Shown one piece after another: positions 17,958 through 22,691 of a DNA stretch of 22,691 nt. The DNA is from JTS-RE9 sp964649195 (GTDB lineage: Bacteria; Planctomycetota; Phycisphaerae; Phycisphaerales; Phycisphaeraceae). Location: contig CAZYPK010000079.1 of the NCBI GenBank assembly GCA_964649195.1, forward strand, positions 1 through 22,691. Reading direction: 5' to 3'. Below the pieces are notes generated by a model. That model saw only the letters and a list, made by a program, of their open reading frames with translations. It did no database searches and was not told the origin of the DNA. Position numbers and translations under genes: made by a program. Every line of letters starts with the position of its first letter. Within the stretch, counting starts at the first letter, position 1.

Positions 17958-18042
17958 GACGAATCGGCTCCGTTCGATGGAAGGCGAAACAACAGAACAA
18001 GCACTGTAATCGGATGTGGATCGGGTGCAATCGGGCACGCGG

Positions 18043-18079
18043 ACACGGGCACGGGAACCTGAAGTTCCCGTGCCCGTGT
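18043..18079. repeat. Perfect 16-bp hairpin between pckG and sucA
   Basis: ACACGGGCACGGGAAC (18043-18058) pairs exactly with 18064-18079 around CTGAA. It is related to 12668-12696. It lies between the divergent genes, 85 bases before the pckG start and 25 bases before the sucA -35 element. An eight-T run follows on the plus strand at 18088-18094, but the bases between are CCCGCGC, so a terminator is doubtful. Confidence 0.75.
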
Positions 18080-18104
18080 TCCCGCGCTTTTTTTCCGCCT
18101 GCGG

Positions 18105-18133
18105 TTGCCACTGCCATTTCACCCCGTTACACT
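18105..18133 (+). promoter_or_regulatory. Putative promoter of sucA
   Basis: TTGCCA (18105-18110), 17 bases, TACACT (18128-18133). The -35 matches 5/6 and the -10 matches 4/6. The transcript would have a leader of about 205 bases before sucA. The gap 17958-18344 contains this, the hairpin at 18043 and a short open frame. Confidence 0.45.
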
Positions 18134-18183
18134 CTCTTATTATAGGAAATCCCGCCTTTTCCCCTGGAGGGGTTGGAGGCGGC

Positions 18184-18369
18184 ATGGGTGCCGGATCGCC
18201 AGCGTCTGCGTCGAGCGATGGAATCGGATCGAAGCAGGCGGTTGCCCCGAAGCGACTTGTCAGCGATCTGCAAATGGTCATGATCGATGCGTGGCACGGC
18301 CCGCGCATTGCGATGGCACCGCCTGATTTGCCGATTGAACCTTTATGGTCATCACCCAGCACGATCTGA
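18184..18369 (+). CDS. Possible short leader ORF overlapping the sucA start
   Basis: A frame of 61 codons beginning MGAGSPASASSDGIG and ending SSPSTI. GGAGG lies four bases before its ATG, whereas sucA itself has no visible Shine-Dalgarno. It stops 25 bases inside sucA, in another frame, so ribosomes ending here could restart at ATG 18345. The peptide matches nothing I recognise. It may be a coupling leader or chance. Confidence 0.25.
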   Translation: MGAGSPASASSDGIGSKQAVAPKRLVSDLQMVMIDAWHGPRIAMAPPDLPIEPLWSSPSTI

Positions 18370-21299
18370 GCGTCGATTACGTCGAAAGCCTTTACGCCGA
18401 CTACCAGCGCGATCCCGCCTCGGTTTCCGCCGACTGGCGATCGTATTTCGCTTCGATGCCTTCCAACGGTCATCAGGCGATCCCCCTGACCGAAATGAAG
18501 CCGAAGCCCGGCGGCAACGGGCACTCGCCTTCCAACGGAACCACGCGCTCCGCCCAAGGCAACGGCAGACATCCCGGCGGCAACGGCAACGGCTCAGGCG
18601 CCCATGCGGTGACTGAGCCGTCGGCTTCCGCGGGCCAGGCCTCGCGCGTTGCCGCCGCCCCGTCCGAACCTCAAACGCTCACCCGCGGCGGCCTCTCCAC
18701 CTCCGACTTCGCCCACCTTCAGCACCGCGTCGATCAGCTCGTCCGCAACTTCCGCGTGCGAGGCCACAACGTCGCCAGGCTCGACCCGCTGGGCGCCGAA
18801 CGTCCCGAACTCTTCGAGCTCGATCCCGCCTGCTGCGGCATCACCGATGACGACCTGACGCGATCCATCTCCACCGAATCGGTCCCCGGTCAGGATGTTC
18901 AGACGGTGCGGGAAATCATCGACCTGATGCGCAGCACCTATTGCCGATCGATCGGCGTCCAGTTCATGCACATCGACAGCCTCGTGGTCCGCCAGTGGCT
19001 CATCGAACGCATGGAAGGCACGCAGAACCGCCTGGTGCTCGACCGCATCGAGCAGAAGCGAATCCTCCGCAAGCTGACCGAGGCGGTCACGTTCGAGGAG
19101 TTCATTCAGAAGAAATACATCGGCGCCAAGAGCTTCTCGCTCGAAGGCGCCGAGACGCTGATTCCGCTGCTCGATCTGGCCATCGAGAAGGCCGGCCATC
19201 AGGGGGTGCGCGAAATCGTCATGGGCATGGCCCACCGCGGCCGGCTTAACGTGCTGGCCAACATCATGCGAAAGCCGGTGGAGAGGATCTTCCGCGAGTT
19301 CGAGGATCAGCCCAAAGGTCCGGGTTCGGGTGATGTGAAATATCACATGGGTTACTCGACCGATTACGAATTCGGCGACGGCAAGAAGCTGCACATCTCG
19401 CTCTGCTTCAACCCCAGCCACCTGGAGTTCATCAACCCCGTGGCGATGGGCCGGATGCGGGCCAAGATGGACCGCTGCGGCGACTTCGAGCGCGAGCACG
19501 GCCTGGTCCTCATGATCCACGGCGATGCCGCCTTCATCGGCGAAGGCATCACCCAGGAAACGCTCAACCTCAGCGAACTGCCCGCCTACAAGGTCGGCGG
19601 CGCGCTCCACATCGTCATCAACAACCAGATCGGCTTCACCACCACGCCCGACCAGTCGCGCTCCAGCGCCTACTGCACCGACGTGGCCAAGATGCTTCAG
19701 GCCCCGATCTTCCACGTCAATGGCGAAGACCCCGAAGCCGTCGCCCATGTGGTGCGGCTGGCGATGGACTTCCGCGCCCGCTTCAAGCGCGACGTGTTCA
19801 TCGACATGTACTGCTATCGCCGACGGGGCCACAACGAAGGCGATGAGCCGATGTTCACCCAGCCGAAGATGTACCAGGCCATCGAGAAGCGCAAGTGGGT
19901 CGGCGAAACCTATCTCGAAAATCTTGTGGCCCTCGGCGGCGTCACCCGCGCGGAAGGCGAGAAGCTGCGCAGCGGGTTCAATGATGCGCTGGAACTGGCG
20001 CTCAAGACCGCGCGCACCGAGCCGCCCGTCGTGAAGAAGGATCCGCCGCGCGGCGTCTGGGCCGGCTATTGCGGCGGCTACGACGCGGATGTTCCCGAAG
20101 CGGCCACCGGTCTGCCTGCCGAGCGCCTGTCGCAGTTGCTCACGAAGCTGACGCAGGTGCCTGAAGGATTCCATGTGAATCCCAAGGTTGATCGCATCCT
20201 CAAAACGCGGCTTGAAATGGCCCGGGGCAAGCGGCCCCTCGACTGGGCCGCCGGTGAAGCGCTGGCCTTTGCCTCGCTCGCCACCGATGGCCATCGCGTG
20301 CGCATGACCGGGCAGGATGTCGAGCGCGGCACCTTCAGTCATCGTCATGCCATGCTGCATGACATCGAAGACGGCGGCACCTACATGCCGCTCAAACATC
20401 TTTCGCCCGATCAGGCCCCGGTCGATCTTTGCAACAGCGCCCTTTCCGAAGCGGGCGTGCTCGGTTTCGAATACGGCTACAGCCTCGACTGTCCCGAAGG
20501 CCTCGTCGCATGGGAGGCGCAGTTCGGCGACTTCCACAACTGCGCCCAGACCATCATCGATCAGTTCATCACCAGCGCGGAAGACAAGTGGGATCGCCTC
20601 AGCGGCATCACGCTCCTCCTGCCTCACGGTTACGAAGGGCAGGGGCCTGAGCATTCATCGGCCCGCATCGAGCGCTGGCTGACGATGGGCGCCCAGGAAA
20701 ACATTCAGGTCTGCATCCCTTCGACGCCTGCGCAGATGTATCACCTGCTTCGTCGCCAGGTGCTTCGCAAGTGGCACAAGCCGTTGATCATCATGACGCC
20801 CAAGAGCCTGCTGCGCCATCCTGATGTGGTCTCTCCGATGGAGGATCTCGTCAGCGGCCGTTTCCAGCGGGTGATTCCTGATGCGCGATTCGGCGTGCCG
20901 GCATCGAAGAAGGAGAAGTCGAGGAAGGTCGAGCGCGTGCTGATGTGCTCGGGCAAGATTTATTACGAGCTGACCAAGCGACGCGAGGAGCTGAAGCGCG
21001 ACGATGTGGCGATCATTCGCATGGAGAAGCTGTATCCGCTGCCTCACGCCGAGCTGAAGGAGGCGCTTTCGGTTTATCCGGACAACACGCCGGTTTATTG
21101 GGTGCAGGAGGAGCCGCGGAACATGGGTGCGTGGATTTACCTCCGCGCGAATCTGGGCTTTATCCTGTTCAGCCGTCTGCCGTTCATGGGCTTCCACCGT
21201 CCCGAATCGGCCAGCCCGGCCACGGGTTCCCCTTCGCGCCACCGGGCCGAGCAGGAACAGATCATCCAGGCTGCGTTTGCGGACAACGTGGGGATGTGA
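18345..21299 (+). CDS. sucA: 2-oxoglutarate dehydrogenase E1 component
   Basis: A protein of 984 residues. E1o is the thiamine diphosphate enzyme that decarboxylates 2-oxoglutarate and passes the succinyl group to lipoyl-E2 in the TCA cycle. The N-terminal E2-binding helix is visible (VDYVESLYADYQRDPASV, then WRSYFASM). A Gly/Asn/Ser-rich linker follows (about residues 44-90). Core motifs: GMAHRGRLNVLANIM (about 293), CFNPSHLEF, HGDAAFIGEG (about 391), VINNQIGFTT and CYRRRGHNEGDEP for cofactor and substrate binding, and GFEYGYSLDCPEGLVAWEAQFGDF in the transketolase-like central domain. The C-terminal domain holds HLLRRQVLRKWHKPLIIMTPKSLLRH. Length fits the family. No Shine-Dalgarno precedes ATG 18345; the N-terminal motif fixes the start to this region. 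Confidence 0.96.
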   Translation: MVITQHDLSVDYVESLYADYQRDPASVSADWRSYFASMPSNGHQAIPLTEMKPKPGGNGHSPSNGTTRSAQGNGRHPGGNGNGSGAHAVTEPSASAGQASRVAAAPSEPQTLTRGGLSTSDFAHLQHRVDQLVRNFRVRGHNVARLDPLGAERPELFELDPACCGITDDDLTRSISTESVPGQDVQTVREIIDLMRSTYCRSIGVQFMHIDSLVVRQWLIERMEGTQNRLVLDRIEQKRILRKLTEAVTFEEFIQKKYIGAKSFSLEGAETLIPLLDLAIEKAGHQGVREIVMGMAHRGRLNVLANIMRKPVERIFREFEDQPKGPGSGDVKYHMGYSTDYEFGDGKKLHISLCFNPSHLEFINPVAMGRMRAKMDRCGDFEREHGLVLMIHGDAAFIGEGITQETLNLSELPAYKVGGALHIVINNQIGFTTTPDQSRSSAYCTDVAKMLQAPIFHVNGEDPEAVAHVVRLAMDFRARFKRDVFIDMYCYRRRGHNEGDEPMFTQPKMYQAIEKRKWVGETYLENLVALGGVTRAEGEKLRSGFNDALELALKTARTEPPVVKKDPPRGVWAGYCGGYDADVPEAATGLPAERLSQLLTKLTQVPEGFHVNPKVDRILKTRLEMARGKRPLDWAAGEALAFASLATDGHRVRMTGQDVERGTFSHRHAMLHDIEDGGTYMPLKHLSPDQAPVDLCNSALSEAGVLGFEYGYSLDCPEGLVAWEAQFGDFHNCAQTIIDQFITSAEDKWDRLSGITLLLPHGYEGQGPEHSSARIERWLTMGAQENIQVCIPSTPAQMYHLLRRQVLRKWHKPLIIMTPKSLLRHPDVVSPMEDLVSGRFQRVIPDARFGVPASKKEKSRKVERVLMCSGKIYYELTKRREELKRDDVAIIRMEKLYPLPHAELKEALSVYPDNTPVYWVQEEPRNMGAWIYLRANLGFILFSRLPFMGFHRPESASPATGSPSRHRAEQEQIIQAAFADNVGM

Positions 21300-21301
21300 T
21301 C

Positions 21302-21317
21302 AAGCCGCTTGCGGCTT
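21302..21317. repeat. Palindrome AAGCCGC-TT-GCGGCTT after sucA
   Basis: Fully self-complementary 16-mer two bases after the sucA stop; opposite orientation to the copies at 1974, 13216 and 15271. It could protect the 3' end of the message. No T-run follows. Confidence 0.6.
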
Positions 21318-21332
21318 CGCGACGAAACAGAA

Positions 21333-21458
21333 AAATTGCAAAATGTCCAATATCCATTGCAAAATGCAAAATGCAAAATGCCGAAAGTGAAGGCATCAAC
21401 TGATTCCGTGAACCGTGTCACATTTTCAATTTGCATTTTTCAATGGCCATTTTGCAAT
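21333..21458. repeat. Heptamer-built hairpin between sucA and sucB
   Basis: The left side (21333-21381) is seven consecutive seven-base words: AAATTGC, AAAATGT, CCAATAT, CCATTGC, then AAAATGC three times. The right side (21421-21458) is an imperfect inverted copy made of the same kind of words. The arms can pair over most of their length with one seven-base word unpaired. It fills much of the 287-base gap between the two genes. Confidence 0.8.
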
Positions 21459-21475
21459 CCCATCCCCGCACCCGG

Positions 21476-21503
21476 TTGAAAACCACCACCGGCGCGTTAC
21501 TCT
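21476..21503 (+). promoter_or_regulatory. Weak candidate promoter of sucB
   Basis: TTGAAA (21476-21481), 16 bases, TACTCT (21498-21503). The -35 matches 5/6, the -10 only 3/6. The GTTAC-CTCTC context resembles the sucA promoter region. The 287-base gap makes separate initiation plausible. Confidence 0.25.
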
Positions 21504-21586
21504 CACCATCCTTCGCCCTTGTGTGAGCGGCGATGGCGCATCGACCACCGCTTCCGTTTCCAGACTCGATCAACCCAGGATCACTC

Positions 21587-22691
21587 ATGCCCGTTGAACT
21601 GAAGATTCCGCAAGTCGGCGAATCCATCACCGAAGCCATCATCGGCAAGTGGCTCAAGAACCCGGGCGATGCGGTGAAGAAGGATGACATCCTCGTCGAA
21701 CTCGAAACCGACAAGGTCTCCGTCGAGCTGCCCGCCCCCGTCAGCGGCACGATCTCCAAAATCATCAAAAACGAAGGCGAAAAAGCCAACGTCGGCGAAC
21801 TCATCGCCCTCATGGAGGAAGCCGCCGCAGGCACGGGGGCTTCAGCCCCCGTGAACTTAGCCCCCGTGAACTCCGCCCCCAAAACCGAATCCAAACCCGC
21901 CCGCACCCCGCCCAAGGCCCAGGCCTCCGAAACCCGCATCATGCCCGCCGCCGCCCGCGAACTCGCTCAATCCGGCATCAGCGCCGAAGCCGTCCAACCC
22001 ACCGGCCCCGGCGGCCGCATGCTCAAGGAAGACGTAAAGGCAGCGGCAGCAGCAGTGGCAGGAGCAGGAGCAGCAGCCGCTTCCTCTTCAACTGCTCCTG
22101 CCGCTGTCCCTGATTCCGATCGTCACGAAGAAATCACCCCGATGACGCCCATCCGCAAGCGCATCGCCGAGCGCCTGGTGATGGCCCAGCAGACCGCGGC
22201 GCTGCTCACCACCTTCAACGAATGCGACATGTCCGCCGTCATGGCCCTGCGCACGAAATACAAGGAAGCCTTCGAGAAGGCGCATGGCACGAAGCTCGGC
22301 TTCATGTCCTTCTTCGTCAAGGCGGTCGTCGATGGCCTGCGCGCCTTCCCCCGCGTCAACTCCGAAATCCGCGGCGAAAACGTCGTCAGCCGCAGCTACT
22401 GCGACATCGGCATCGCCGTCTCCTCCGAGCGAGGCCTTGTCGTCCCCATCATCCGCAATGCCGAGAAACTTTCCTTCGCCGCCATCGAAAAAGTCATCGT
22501 TGACTTCGGCGCCCGCGCCAAGGCCAACAAACTCAAACTCGAAGAACTCGAAGGCGGCACCTTCACCATCACCAACGGCGGCATCTTCGGCTCGCTGATG
22601 TCCACCCCCATCGTCAACCCGCCCCAGTCCGGCGTGCTGGGCATGCACTCCATCCAGGAACGCCCCATCGCCGTGGCGGGACAGGTCGTCA
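21587..22691 (+). CDS. sucB: 2-oxoglutarate dehydrogenase E2 (dihydrolipoyl succinyltransferase), partial
   Basis: The first 368 residues are present; the gene continues beyond the window. E2o transfers the succinyl group from E1 to CoA. The lipoyl domain has the lipoylated Lys in VELETDKVSVELPAP (Lys43). A linker follows, then the peripheral subunit-binding domain (RIMPAAARELAQSGI ... VQPTGPGGRMLKEDV), a second Ala-rich linker, and the catalytic domain (MTPIRKRIAERLVMAQQ, GIAVSSERGLVVPIIRNA, GGTFTITNGGIFGSLMSTPI). The catalytic His motif near the C-terminus lies outside the window. AGGA is eight bases before ATG 21587. Adjacency to sucA supports the succinyl rather than acetyl specificity. 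Both linkers contain inverted-repeat DNA. Confidence 0.95.
   Translation, partial: MPVELKIPQVGESITEAIIGKWLKNPGDAVKKDDILVELETDKVSVELPAPVSGTISKIIKNEGEKANVGELIALMEEAAAGTGASAPVNLAPVNSAPKTESKPARTPPKAQASETRIMPAAARELAQSGISAEAVQPTGPGGRMLKEDVKAAAAAVAGAGAAAASSSTAPAAVPDSDRHEEITPMTPIRKRIAERLVMAQQTAALLTTFNECDMSAVMALRTKYKEAFEKAHGTKLGFMSFFVKAVVDGLRAFPRVNSEIRGENVVSRSYCDIGIAVSSERGLVVPIIRNAEKLSFAAIEKVIVDFGARAKANKLKLEELEGGTFTITNGGIFGSLMSTPIVNPPQSGVLGMHSIQERPIAVAGQVV
21832..21873. repeat. Palindrome and tandem repeat in the first sucB linker
   Basis: CACGGGGGCT (21832-21841) pairs perfectly with AGCCCCCGTG (21844-21853) around two bases. The right arm then repeats as a 15-nt unit AGCCCCCGTGAACTT (21844-21858 and 21859-21873, last base differing). 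It is in frame and encodes TGASAPVNLAPVNS. Confidence 0.75.
22053..22106. repeat. Inverted repeat in the second sucB linker
   Basis: CAGTGGCAGGAGCA (22053-22066) and TGCTCCTGCCGCTG (22093-22106) are inverted copies with one mismatch, loop of 26 bases. It encodes the Ala/Gly/Ser-rich linker between binding and catalytic domains. Confidence 0.6.

Noticed and set aside
17958..18572. N-terminal extension of pckG to 18572
   Set aside because: The extension crosses the sucA start, its promoter and a hairpin and has no PEPCK similarity; ATG 17957 gives the family N-terminus.
18594..20654. Minus-strand frame of 686 codons opposite sucA
   Set aside because: Antisense shadow of a well-conserved gene; composition skewed and no motif.
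21333..21381. CRISPR-like repeated words
   Set aside because: Units are seven bases with no spacers, and no cas genes are present.

Overview
The window looks like chromosomal DNA from a GC-rich Planctomycetota bacterium, probably of the Phycisphaerae type. This is an inference. The main pointers are a DUF1549/DUF1553 cytochrome-like protein next to a Tat-exported DUF1501 protein (a pair greatly expanded in planctomycetes), an S21 protein with a Gly/Arg-rich tail, and many intergenic palindromes. Most of the content is housekeeping. No phage, transposase, CRISPR array, rRNA or tRNA was seen.

Layout, left to right. Positions 240-5763 hold a plus-strand cluster: a LamG/DUF1549/DUF1553 secreted protein, a stand-alone nucleotidyltransferase-fold protein, and a DUF1501 protein whose upstream ATG overlaps the preceding stop. 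Two small membrane-protein genes follow (5811-6332 and 6482-6760). From 6866 to 17957 every gene is on the minus strand: the lytic transglycosylase mltA, a membrane pyrophosphatase with a long extra loop, ribosomal protein S21, an Rrf2-type regulator, a small membrane protein, an ErpA/IscA-type Fe-S protein, rhamnulokinase, PgsA and GTP-dependent PEP carboxykinase. Divergent from pckG are sucA and sucB, encoding E1 and E2 of 2-oxoglutarate dehydrogenase; sucB runs off the right edge. The divergent pckG / sucAB pair puts gluconeogenic/anaplerotic and TCA-cycle functions on either side of one regulatory gap.

The most unusual property is the density of small inverted repeats. At least six sequence families occur, several built from tandem words of seven or eight bases folded back into a hairpin. 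Most lie between genes, but some sit in reading frames: a 99-bp hairpin (exactly 33 codons) inside pckG, and inverted repeats in both interdomain linkers of sucB. Other points of interest are a parS-like palindrome in the putative mltA promoter, the extra domain-sized loop in the pyrophosphatase, and the nucleotidyltransferase gene between DUF1549/DUF1553 and DUF1501. I did not find a convincing new multi-gene system; the repeat elements are the best candidate for something not well described.
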